Positions 1-5,177 of a stretch of 7,584 bases of DNA are shown piece after piece. The stretch covers positions 1 through 7,584 of the forward strand of contig CAKUMG010000250.1 of assembly GCA_934667465.1 (NCBI GenBank). The letters are read 5' to 3'. The DNA is from an uncultured Actinoplanes sp. (GTDB taxonomy: Bacteria; Actinomycetota; Actinomycetes; Mycobacteriales; Micromonosporaceae). The position numbers and the translations under genes are program-made. Below the pieces are notes generated by a model. The model was not told the DNA's origin and searched no databases. It worked only from the letters and a program-made list of their open reading frames with translations. The stretch's first letter is position 1. The number at the start of each line of letters is the position of its first letter.

Positions 1-275
1 TCCCGGATGCGAGCGGCCTCGGTGCGCGCCTCGGCCAGCTGCGCCTTGTACTGCGCGAGCAGCTCGTCGGCCTCGGCCTGCGCGGCCTCGGCCCGCTTGA
101 TGCCGCCCTCGATCGCCTCGACCCGCGCCTGGTACATCTGCTCCATGCGCGGGAAGACGAACTTGGCCAGGATGAACAGGATCACGCCGAAGGCAATGAG
201 ACCGACGATGATCTCCGCCAGCGGCGGGATCAGGATGTGGCTTCCGCCACCCTCTTCCGCTGCCAATGTCTTCAT
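1..275 (-). CDS. atpF: ATP synthase Fo subunit b, 5' part (cut by window edge)
   Basis: Subunit b is the peripheral stalk that ties the membrane sector Fo to the F1 head. The first 91 residues are visible; the gene continues past the left edge. Residues 1-18 form a short N-terminal leader, residues about 19-41 a single membrane helix ending in KFVFPRM, and from about 44 onward there is an Ala/Glu/Gln/Arg-rich heptad-like helix (for example KRAEAAQAEADELLAQYKAQ) typical of the b-subunit coiled coil. The ATG start is supported by a purine-rich Shine-Dalgarno (AAGGGAAG) a few bases upstream. It lies 46 bp after atpE on the same strand and is surely co-transcribed. Order B-E-F is the standard atp operon order, and atpH, atpA, atpG, atpD and atpC would be expected to follow off the edge. 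Confidence 0.96.
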   Translation of the reverse strand, partial: MKTLAAEEGGGSHILIPPLAEIIVGLIAFGVILFILAKFVFPRMEQMYQARVEAIEGGIKRAEAAQAEADELLAQYKAQLAEARTEAARIR

Positions 276-321
276 GACTTCTTCCCTTCGACGCTCGCCG
301 GTCCGATGAGGCCGGGCAAGG

Positions 322-531
322 TCAGCCGCCGAGCGCGAACGCCAGAACCAGGCCGAGCAGGGCGAGCGCCTCGATCACGGCGAAGCCCATGAACATGTAG
401 ACACGGGTCAGGCTGGCCGACTCCGGCTGACGGGCCGTCGCCTGGATGTAGGCGGCGAAGACCAGACCCACACCGATACCGGGGCCCAGCGCGGCGATGC
501 CGTAGCCGATGACGTTGAGCGAGCCTTCCAT
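322..531 (-). CDS. atpE: ATP synthase Fo subunit c (rotor ring proteolipid)
   Basis: Subunit c oligomerises into the membrane rotor ring that carries protons. The 69-residue protein is two membrane helices (about 7-30 and 44-67) joined by the polar loop ARQPE (33-37), the conserved loop that contacts F1. Helix 1 has the small-residue packing motif GPGIGVG (16-22). The ion-binding carboxylate is Glu54 in GFAVIEALALLG. It is followed by Ala, and I do not see the Gln/Ser-Thr ligand pattern of sodium-type c subunits, so proton coupling is inferred. It is somewhat shorter than many actinobacterial homologues because of a short N terminus. The ATG is preceded by a very strong Shine-Dalgarno (AGGAGGA, about 5 nt away), as expected for the subunit needed in most copies. 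Confidence 0.97.
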   Translation of the reverse strand: MEGSLNVIGYGIAALGPGIGVGLVFAAYIQATARQPESASLTRVYMFMGFAVIEALALLGLVLAFALGG

Positions 532-615
532 TGTTTCCTCCTGCGTTGAACGCGTGCTGTGACGCGCACGTTTAGGTGAGACAGGTATTCACTTGTGCGA
601 ACTCTGTGGTGCCGT

Positions 616-631
616 GGCCGGTACGCCGGCC
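616..631 (-). other. GC stem-loop in the atpB-atpE intergenic mRNA
   Basis: A perfect 6-bp inverted repeat (GGCCGG / CCGGCC) with a 4-nt loop lies 10 nt past the atpB stop codon, in the 110-nt gap before atpE. There is no T-run after it on the transcribed strand, so it does not look like an intrinsic terminator. It could be an mRNA-stabilising or processing element that helps set the high atpE output, which is inference only. A 6-bp stem in GC-rich DNA can also arise by chance. Confidence 0.3.
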
Positions 632-641
632 CGGGGGTCTG

Positions 642-1442
642 TCAGTGCTCCTCGGAGACGGAGCTCTGCAGGTAGGTCGCCGTCAGCAGCGTGAAGACGT
701 AGGCCTGCAGGATCAGGATGAACAGCTCGAAGAGCGTCATGACGATCGCCATGGCCCAGGAACCGAACGCCGTCACCTTGAGGCCGACGTTGCCCGCCTC
801 CCAGAGCGCGACGCCACCGAGGGTGAAGACCAGGAGGATCATGTGGCCGGCGAACATGTTGGCGAAGAGTCGGATCGCCAGCGTGGCCGGGCGCAGCAGG
901 AGCACCTGGAAGAGCTCGATCGGCACCAGGATCGGCTGCACCCACAGGGGCGCGCCGGAAACCCAGATGCTGTCCTTGATGTAGCGGCCGACGCCCTTCC
1001 GCTGGACACCCACCACGATGTAGAGCACCCAGGTGAAGAGTGCCAGCACGATGGGGAACGCGATGTGGGACATCGGCGAGATCTGGGCGAACGGGAAGAT
1101 TCCCCAGAAGTTGTTGAGCAGAATGAAGACGAACAAGGTCGTCAGGTACGGCGCGAAGCGCACGCCCTGCGGCCCGATGATGTCCTTGGCGATGCCGTCG
1201 CGGACGAGACCGTAGACACTCTCGGCCATCCACTGGCCCTTGGTGGGGACGATCTTCGGCTTCCGGTAAGCCGTCAGGAACAGCACGACCAGGATCGCGA
1301 CACTCAGCCAGACCAGCAGCGTGATCTTGGTGAATGCGGTCTCCCACATACCGCCTTCGAGAGACGGGATCAGGCTGCCGTAGTCGAAGCTCTCCACGCC
1401 GGGCGGGAACTCCGCGGCGAGCACGTGCGGCGACTCACTCAA
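642..1442 (-). CDS. atpB: ATP synthase Fo subunit a
   Basis: Subunit a is the stator channel protein through which protons reach and leave the c ring. The 266-residue protein has the family's membrane helices, an amphipathic region (GKWM-like PTKGQWMAES, 66-75) and the signature LAIRLFANMFAGH (188-200). Arg191 aligns with the essential Arg210 of E. coli and Asn195 with Asn214. His200 aligns with E. coli Glu219 and Glu239 (in TLFELFI) with E. coli His245, so the Glu/His pair is swapped; Gln246 aligns with Gln252. The C terminus SEEH matches the E. coli end. The start is TTG (1442-1440), chosen because GGAGG sits 7 nt upstream. The gene lies 31 bp after the atpZ-like gene and 110 bp before atpE. 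Confidence 0.97.
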   Translation of the reverse strand: MSESPHVLAAEFPPGVESFDYGSLIPSLEGGMWETAFTKITLLVWLSVAILVVLFLTAYRKPKIVPTKGQWMAESVYGLVRDGIAKDIIGPQGVRFAPYLTTLFVFILLNNFWGIFPFAQISPMSHIAFPIVLALFTWVLYIVVGVQRKGVGRYIKDSIWVSGAPLWVQPILVPIELFQVLLLRPATLAIRLFANMFAGHMILLVFTLGGVALWEAGNVGLKVTAFGSWAMAIVMTLFELFILILQAYVFTLLTATYLQSSVSEEH

Positions 1443-1473
1443 CTTGCTTCCTCCGTCGGTCGGGCCGTGTGTT

Positions 1474-1692
1474 TCAGGCGCCCAGCCTTTTAACGATCAG
1501 GTACACACCGGCGGCTCCGCCGCCGATCAACCCGATCAGCAGCCCGACGTGAGGAAGGCTCAGCCAGCGGTCGATCAACCACCCGAGGCCGCCCCACACG
1601 ATCATGCCGCCCAGCAGATAACCGACAGCGCTCCAACCCGCATCCGCGCCTTGCGGCGGTTCGGGGGGTTTGGATTCGTGGTCACCGGCCAT
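1474..1692 (-). CDS. AtpZ/AtpI-family small membrane protein
   Basis: A 72-residue protein with a polar, proline-rich N terminus (1-19) and two membrane helices (about 21-40 and 49-68) separated by DRWLSLPH. The pattern GYLLGG...GWLIDRWL..P..GLLIGLIGGGAAGVYLIVKRL matches what I know of the AtpZ / 'F0F1-ATPase subunit, gene 1' family, which often precedes atpB. Proposed roles for AtpI/AtpZ proteins are assisting c-ring assembly and Mg2+/Ca2+ passage; nothing here decides between them. In-frame TGA TAA stops lie just upstream, so the ATG at 1692-1690 is the earliest usable start. It has no clear Shine-Dalgarno; translation may be leaderless from the TANNNT element 9 nt upstream. It ends 31 bp before atpB and is probably in the same transcript. 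Confidence 0.82.
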   Translation of the reverse strand: MAGDHESKPPEPPQGADAGWSAVGYLLGGMIVWGGLGWLIDRWLSLPHVGLLIGLIGGGAAGVYLIVKRLGA

Positions 1693-1701
1693 GACGCGAG
1701 C

Positions 1702-1728
1702 AACTTATCAGCCGCTCAACCGCGGCAA
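1702..1728 (-). promoter_or_regulatory. Possible promoter before the atpZ-like gene
   Basis: On the minus strand a TAAGTT hexamer (fits the actinobacterial -10 consensus TANNNT) at 1707-1702 is preceded by TTGCCG at 1728-1723 with a 15-nt spacer. Transcription starting 6-7 nt after the hexamer would begin within 2-3 nt of the ATG at 1692, agreeing with the missing Shine-Dalgarno. The spacer is short and the -35 imperfect, so this is tentative. The 167-nt gap between the AtpI-like and AtpZ-like genes leaves room for an internal promoter. Confidence 0.27.
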
Positions 1729-1859
1729 GGAGTCACCCCCCACACAACCTCGTCGTGCGGTGCCGGGTGAACTGTTGCTGAATGCCAGACAAGATACGCC
1801 CCTCGCGGGCGCGATCAAACGGATTCACGCAGGAAGACACGAACGGGACCCGATCGGGG

Positions 1860-2297
1860 TCACACACGGTGCATATCGGCGGAGGGTGTGCCCCGCCGGA
1901 CGGTCCACCAGATCTGGGCGGTCAGCCAGCCGGCGATCATCACGATCATGCCCACCGCCATCGGCCGTAAACCGGCCCAGCCGTCCCGCGGCACGGCCAT
2001 CAGAGCCACGCCCAGCAGGGAGAACTTGAAGAGATAGGTGCCGAGCCCGACGCTGAGCACCAGCTTGGGGCTCACGGAGTCGGCCCAGGCGACGGCGAGG
2101 TCGGAGAGCAGATAGCTGCCCGCGACGATGCCGACGCCCAGCACGGCGCCCAACGCTCCGTCGCTGCCCGCGACGAGCCCGCCGACGATGGTGGCGGCCA
2201 CCATCAGCACACCCGTGACCGCCAGGGTGGCGCGCAGATGCCCCGCGCGGCTCGCGATCGGGCCGGCGGTCCGCACCGGTTGCTGCTCTGCTGACAC
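1860..2297 (-). CDS. AtpI-like four-helix membrane protein upstream of the atp operon
   Basis: A 145-residue integral membrane protein with predicted helices at about 22-42, 48-68, 77-101 and 108-131 and a short charged tail. Its size, helix number and place at the head of the atp genes match the AtpI-like proteins of actinobacteria (the position of Rv1303 in M. tuberculosis). The third helix with TYLFKFSLLGVALM and a Lys inside the membrane span resembles the ATP synthase I chain family. Role is inferred from that family: helping Fo assembly or ion supply. Start choice: GTG at 2297-2295 has GAGGT 5 nt upstream. A GTG four codons further up (2309) is in frame but has no Shine-Dalgarno. The stop is 167 bp before the atpZ-like gene. 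Family assignment is moderate; membrane topology is clear. Confidence 0.75.
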   Translation of the reverse strand: MSAEQQPVRTAGPIASRAGHLRATLAVTGVLMVAATIVGGLVAGSDGALGAVLGVGIVAGSYLLSDLAVAWADSVSPKLVLSVGLGTYLFKFSLLGVALMAVPRDGWAGLRPMAVGMIVMIAGWLTAQIWWTVRRGTPSADMHRV

Positions 2298-2356
2298 GTC
2301 ACACCTCACTCGTCGGCACCCCGGGGCCGAACGGCGAACGGATGCGCCCGACGACT

Positions 2357-2455
2357 TTACCGGTGATGCCGGTGAAAACCCCCGCCGGAGGAGAGCGCGG
2401 CCATGCTGATCGCCATGGCGATCAGCATCAGCAGCAGGAGGAAAAGCTCGCCCAC
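2357..2455 (-). CDS. Possible 32-residue single-helix membrane peptide
   Basis: This short frame begins with GTG and ends in TAA. It encodes a hydrophobic segment (residues about 4-22, Leu/Met/Ile/Ala-rich), then a Ser/Gly linker (SSGGG) and a basic His/Arg tail (FHRHHR). By my count 28 of 32 codons end in G or C, which fits a coding region in this genome. It lies 59 bp upstream of the AtpI-like gene on the same strand. Against it: the only Shine-Dalgarno-like GAGG is just 2 nt from the GTG, and a 26-bp perfect palindrome sits inside it. A 10-codon frame (ATG at 2492, stop at 2460) ends 4 nt before the GTG and could couple translation. I do not recognise the peptide; it could also be a remnant of a lost upstream membrane protein gene. 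Confidence 0.4.
   Translation of the reverse strand: MGELFLLLLMLIAMAISMAALSSGGGFHRHHR
2403..2428. repeat. 26-bp perfect palindrome
   Basis: ATGCTGATCGC and its exact reverse complement flank a central CATG, giving 13+13 perfectly symmetric bases with no mismatch. As RNA it would form an 11-bp stem with a 4-nt loop on either strand; as DNA it is a symmetric operator-like site. It lies inside the candidate small membrane peptide gene and between the divergent atp cluster and riboswitch-terC unit. Because of the symmetry both strands read Met-Leu-Ile-Ala-Met-Ala-Ile-Ser from the same offset. No T-run follows it, so an intrinsic terminator is unlikely. Confidence 0.85.
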
Positions 2456-2496
2456 GACCTCAGAGTCCGCCTCGGGCGACAGGTTGCGCCATCGGC

Positions 2497-2526
2497 TTTA
2501 CATGATTCTCAGGAAGTGTCCAGCAA
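2497..2526 (-). promoter_or_regulatory. Possible promoter for the atp-side transcript
   Basis: On the minus strand TTGCTG (2526-2521) and TGTAAA (2502-2497) are separated by 18 nt, a fair housekeeping sigma match. It would start transcription near 2490, ahead of the small peptide and the AtpI-like gene. This AT-richer interval (about 2490-2540) is also where the oppositely directed terC leader must begin, so promoters of the two units probably lie close or overlap. No convincing plus-strand promoter could be chosen. Confidence 0.28.
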
Positions 2527-2542
2527 AGCGTTTTACCGTGGG

Positions 2543-2651
2543 CGCCGAGGGGAGTACCTCATCAAGATCGCTCCGGTCAGTACGGGTCCTCCGCGGGACC
2601 CCCGGACGGTCACCTGCGCGGCTTGCCCGCAGGTGAGGGAGACCTCAGGCG
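2543..2651 (+). promoter_or_regulatory. yybP-ykoY manganese riboswitch aptamer
   Basis: All main landmarks of this class are visible. P1 pairs 2543-2550 (CGCCGAGG) with 2643-2651 (CCTCAGGCG), 8 bp with A2647 bulged. The internal metal-site loop is GGAGTA (2551-2556) opposite GAGA (2639-2642), giving the hallmark GGGGAGTA near the 5' end and GAGACC near the 3' end. The loop is closed by CCTC (2557-2560) with GAGG (2635-2638). A second arm has TCCG (2572-2575) with CGGA (2603-2606), the conserved GTCA (2576-2579), and an upper stem GGGTCC (2584-2589) with GGACCC (2596-2601). A third hairpin pairs CACCTGCG (2611-2618) with CGCAGGTG (2627-2634). The P2 arm seems very short (2561-2571). Members of this class bind Mn2+ and often precede Mn exporters and TerC-like genes, exactly the context here. 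Confidence 0.9.
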
Positions 2652-2671
2652 ATGACACGCGCCTGAGGAGG
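2643..2671 (+). promoter_or_regulatory. Riboswitch expression platform sequestering the terC ribosome binding site
   Basis: CCTCAGGCG (2643-2651) and CGCCTGAGG (2660-2668) form a perfect 9-bp inverted repeat with an 8-nt loop. The right arm contains the first four bases of the terC Shine-Dalgarno GAGGAGG (2665-2671). The left arm is also the 3' strand of aptamer stem P1, so the two structures exclude each other. Ligand-bound RNA should keep P1 and free the Shine-Dalgarno; ligand-free RNA should mask it. There is no T-run after the hairpin, so control is predicted to be translational, switched on by metal. Confidence 0.82.
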
Positions 2672-2676
2672 CACGT

Positions 2677-3822
2677 TTGACCCCCGTTTCCGTCGTAGCC
2701 GCTCCGCTGGAGTCCATCGGGACCCCGCTGGTGTGGACCGTCACCATCGCCGTGCTGCTCGGCCTGCTGGTGCTCGACTTCGTCATCACCCGCCGCCCGC
2801 ACGACGTCCCGATGCGCGAAGCGGTCGGCTGGACCGTCTTCTATCTCGCGCTTCCGGTGGCGTTCGGTCTGCTCATGTGGCCGCTGTTCGGAAGCGCACC
2901 GGCCACCGAGTTCTTCACCGGCTGGGTCGTCGAGAAGTCCCTCTCCGTCGACAACCTCTTCGTCTTCATGCTCCTGCTGACCGCGTTCGCGGTGCCCAAG
3001 GAGCTGTCGCAGCGCGTGCTGCTCTACGGCATCGTCGGTGCCCTGGTGCTGCGCGGCATCTTCATCGCCGTCGGCGCCGCGGTGATCAGCTCGGGCGCGT
3101 GGGCCTTCCTGCTGTTCGGCGGCATCCTGCTGCTGACCGCCGTCAAGGTGCTGCGCGAGGCCGCCGCGGGCGACCAGCCCGAGGTGCACATCGACGACAT
3201 GCGCAGCGTCAAGCTGATGCGCCGGCTGATGCCGGTCACCTCCCGGTACCACGGCGCCAGCCTGACCATCCGGGAGAACGGCCGGCGGGCGCTGACCCCG
3301 ATGGCGCTGGTCGTGGTCGCGGTCTTCATGACCGACATCGTCTTCGCCGTCGACTCCGTGCCGGCCGTGTACGGCGTCACCGACGACCCGTACATCGTCT
3401 TCGCGACCAACATGTTCGCGCTGCTCGGCCTGCGGGCGCTCTACTTCGTGCTGCTCAACGTGCTGAGCAAGCTGCGGCACCTCAACTACGGCCTCGGCAT
3501 CATCCTGGCCTTCATCGGCGTGAAGCTGGTCCTGCACTGGGCGCACGACGTGTGGACGTGGCTGCCGCAGGTGCCGACGCCGCTCTCGCTGCTCGTCATC
3601 CTGGGCGTGCTCGTGACGGTCACCACCACGAGCCTGCTCGCCGAGAAGCGGGACCAGCGCGCCGGCATCGGGACGGCCGAGCGGCGGGGCCAGCACGCCG
3701 AAGCCGAGCGGCGCGCCGACGAGCCCGTCGACGACCCGGCGACGGATCTGCCGCCCGGCTCGGAGGCCCTGGCGCCCGGGTCAGGCGTGGAGGCCGGCTC
3801 CGGAGAGCTCCGGCGCCGGTAA
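2677..3822 (+). CDS. TerC-family integral membrane protein, probable Mn2+ exporter
   Basis: A 381-residue protein with several membrane helices (about 17-36, 52-71, 93-105, 115-137, 142-160, 207-229, 238-260, 270-288 and 303-322). The TerC signatures are present: [12 protein letters not shown] (85-96) and [15 protein letters not shown] (219-233), with acidic residues Glu86, Asp92, Asp220 and Asp226 likely to bind the metal. Residues 323-381 form a charged, proline-rich cytoplasmic tail of low complexity. TerC relatives such as E. coli Alx and Bacillus YkoY are linked to manganese efflux, and the Mn riboswitch directly upstream supports that role; tellurite resistance is a historical label. 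The TTG start is chosen because GGAGG ends 5 nt upstream and the riboswitch platform covers it. The last 42 bp overlap the 3' end of glyA on the other strand. Confidence 0.93.
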   Translation: MTPVSVVAAPLESIGTPLVWTVTIAVLLGLLVLDFVITRRPHDVPMREAVGWTVFYLALPVAFGLLMWPLFGSAPATEFFTGWVVEKSLSVDNLFVFMLLLTAFAVPKELSQRVLLYGIVGALVLRGIFIAVGAAVISSGAWAFLLFGGILLLTAVKVLREAAAGDQPEVHIDDMRSVKLMRRLMPVTSRYHGASLTIRENGRRALTPMALVVVAVFMTDIVFAVDSVPAVYGVTDDPYIVFATNMFALLGLRALYFVLLNVLSKLRHLNYGLGIILAFIGVKLVLHWAHDVWTWLPQVPTPLSLLVILGVLVTVTTTSLLAEKRDQRAGIGTAERRGQHAEAERRADEPVDDPATDLPPGSEALAPGSGVEAGSGELRRR

Positions 3823-5097
3823 CCCGGAGGGATAGGGCGGGAACTCCGCGGCGAGCGCCCGTGCCTCGTCCGCGAGCCCGGCCAGCCGGGCGGCGCCGGC
3901 GGTGCTCCCGGGGTCCGAGCGGACCGCGTCGGCGATCAGGCCGGCGATCCGGCGCGCCTCGCCCTCACCCATGCCCTGCGTCGTGACGCCCGGCGTGCCG
4001 GTCCGGATCCCGGACGCGGTCGCCGGGCGCTCGGGGTCGAAGGGGATCGCGTTGCGGGTGAGCAGGATCCCGGCCCGCGCGCACCGCTCCTCCGCCTCGC
4101 GGCCGCTGACGCCGAGGTCGCGCAGGTCGTGCACCGCGAGGTGGGTGTCAGTGCCGCCGGTGACCGCCCGGGCGCCCTCGGCGGCCAGCCCCGCGGCGAG
4201 CGCCTGACTGTTGCGGACCACCTGCCGTGCGTACCCCTGGAACTCCGGGAACGACGCCTCCCGCAGCGCGACCGCCTTGGCCGCGACCACGTGCATCATG
4301 GGGCCGCCCTGCAGGAACGGGAAGACCGCCTTGTCGATCCGGGCGGCCAGCTCCCCGCGGCAGAGCAGCATGCCGCCGCGCGGCCCGCGGAGCACCTTGT
4401 GCGTGGTGCAGGACACGACATCCGCGTACGGGACCGGGGACGGCACGGCCCGGCCGGCGACCAGGCCGATGAAGTGGGCGGCGTCGACCATGAGGTAGGC
4501 ACCGACCTCGTCGGCGATCGCGCGGAACGCCACGAAGTCGATGAGCCGCGGGTACGACGTCGCGCCGCAGATGATCAGCTTGGGCCGGTGCGCCAGGGCG
4601 AGGTCGCGCACCTCGTCGTAGTCGATGAGCTCGGTGTCCTGCCGCACGCGGTAGCCGACGGCGGGGAACCATTTGCCGGAGAAGTTGACCCTGCTGCCGT
4701 GCGTGAGGTGCCCGCCGTGCGGCAGGTCCATCGCCAGCACCGTGTCGCCGGGCTGCACGAGGGCGGCATAGGCGGCCATGTTCGCCGCCGACCCGGAATG
4801 CGGCTGGACGTTGGCGTGCTCGGCGCCGAACAGCTCCTTGGCCCGCTCGACGGCCAGCCGCTCGGCCCGGTCGGCCTCGGCACAACCGCCGTAGTAGCGC
4901 TCGCCCGGATAGCCCTCGGCGTATTTGTTGGTCAGCGTGGAGCCCAGCGCGGCGAGCACCGCGGGCGAGGTGAAATTCTCGCTCGCGATCAGCTGCAGGC
5001 CGGTGCGCTGGCGGTCGAGCTCGCCGAGGACCACCTCGGCGATCTCGGGATCGTCGCGGCGCAGCGCGGCGAAGTCCGGACCCCAGAACGTGTCCAT
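3781..5097 (-). CDS. glyA: Serine hydroxymethyltransferase
   Basis: This PLP enzyme interconverts serine and glycine while moving a one-carbon unit to or from tetrahydrofolate. The 438-residue protein carries the fold-type I signatures: [10 protein letters not shown] (36-45), [11 protein letters not shown] (61-71), QPHSGSAAN (98-106), VDAAHF with the PLP-pyridine Asp205, the Schiff-base Lys234 in [12 protein letters not shown], and GIRTGTP with the carboxylate-binding Arg365. The C-terminal 30 residues are a low-complexity, Pro/Gly-rich extension. Start: ATG at 5097 has GGAGG 6 nt upstream and gives the usual N terminus; an upstream in-frame ATG (5169) would add 24 unusual residues and lacks a ribosome site. 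A TATGCT hexamer at 5140-5135 is a possible -10. glyA is divergent from the SDR gene (80-bp gap) and convergent with terC. Confidence 0.95.
   Translation of the reverse strand: MDTFWGPDFAALRRDDPEIAEVVLGELDRQRTGLQLIASENFTSPAVLAALGSTLTNKYAEGYPGERYYGGCAEADRAERLAVERAKELFGAEHANVQPHSGSAANMAAYAALVQPGDTVLAMDLPHGGHLTHGSRVNFSGKWFPAVGYRVRQDTELIDYDEVRDLALAHRPKLIICGATSYPRLIDFVAFRAIADEVGAYLMVDAAHFIGLVAGRAVPSPVPYADVVSCTTHKVLRGPRGGMLLCRGELAARIDKAVFPFLQGGPMMHVVAAKAVALREASFPEFQGYARQVVRNSQALAAGLAAEGARAVTGGTDTHLAVHDLRDLGVSGREAEERCARAGILLTRNAIPFDPERPATASGIRTGTPGVTTQGMGEGEARRIAGLIADAVRSDPGSTAGAARLAGLADEARALAAEFPPYPSGLPAPELSGAGLHA
3794..3819. terminator. GC-rich stem-loop in the terC/glyA 3' overlap, possible bidirectional terminator
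   Basis: Positions 3794-3805 are complementary to 3808-3819, 12 positions with one mismatch (T3799 against C3814). With a realistic 4-nt loop this gives a strong GC-rich hairpin within the last codons of both convergent genes. It has no T-run on either side, so it is not a classical intrinsic terminator. Many actinobacterial convergent gene ends carry such hairpins without a U-tract. Function is inferred. Confidence 0.38.
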
Positions 5098-5177
5098 CCC
5101 GGCCCTCCACCGTCCGCGAACGATCCTCGCGAAAAGCATATGGCTTAGCCGCCCCGCCCGCGGGAACACCGAGATAC

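Noticed and set aside
576..1493. 305-codon open frame on the plus strand
   Set aside because: It lies antisense to atpB, is extremely rich in Arg, Asp, Glu, Gln and His with no recognisable motif, and is the usual GC-rich shadow of a membrane protein gene.
1847..1861. Small inverted repeat around the stop of the AtpI-like gene, considered as a terminator
   Set aside because: Only a 5-bp stem with no T-run; expected by chance at this GC content.
2534..2539. TACCGT as a plus-strand -10 for terC
   Set aside because: It would start transcription near 2546, inside the 5' strand of riboswitch stem P1, and no good -35 element lies at the right distance.
2342..2680. 112-codon plus-strand frame before terC
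   Set aside because: It runs through the riboswitch and ends at the terC start; the RNA structure explains the sequence better, and composition is not protein-like.
2533..3696. 387-codon open frame on the minus strand
   Set aside because: It is antisense to terC and to the riboswitch, is a low-complexity His/Gln/Asp/Arg protein and has no ribosome binding site; terC has clear family motifs.
5098..5169. Extended glyA start adding 24 residues
   Set aside because: The added residues do not resemble the family's N terminus, and the inner ATG at 5097 has an ideal Shine-Dalgarno.
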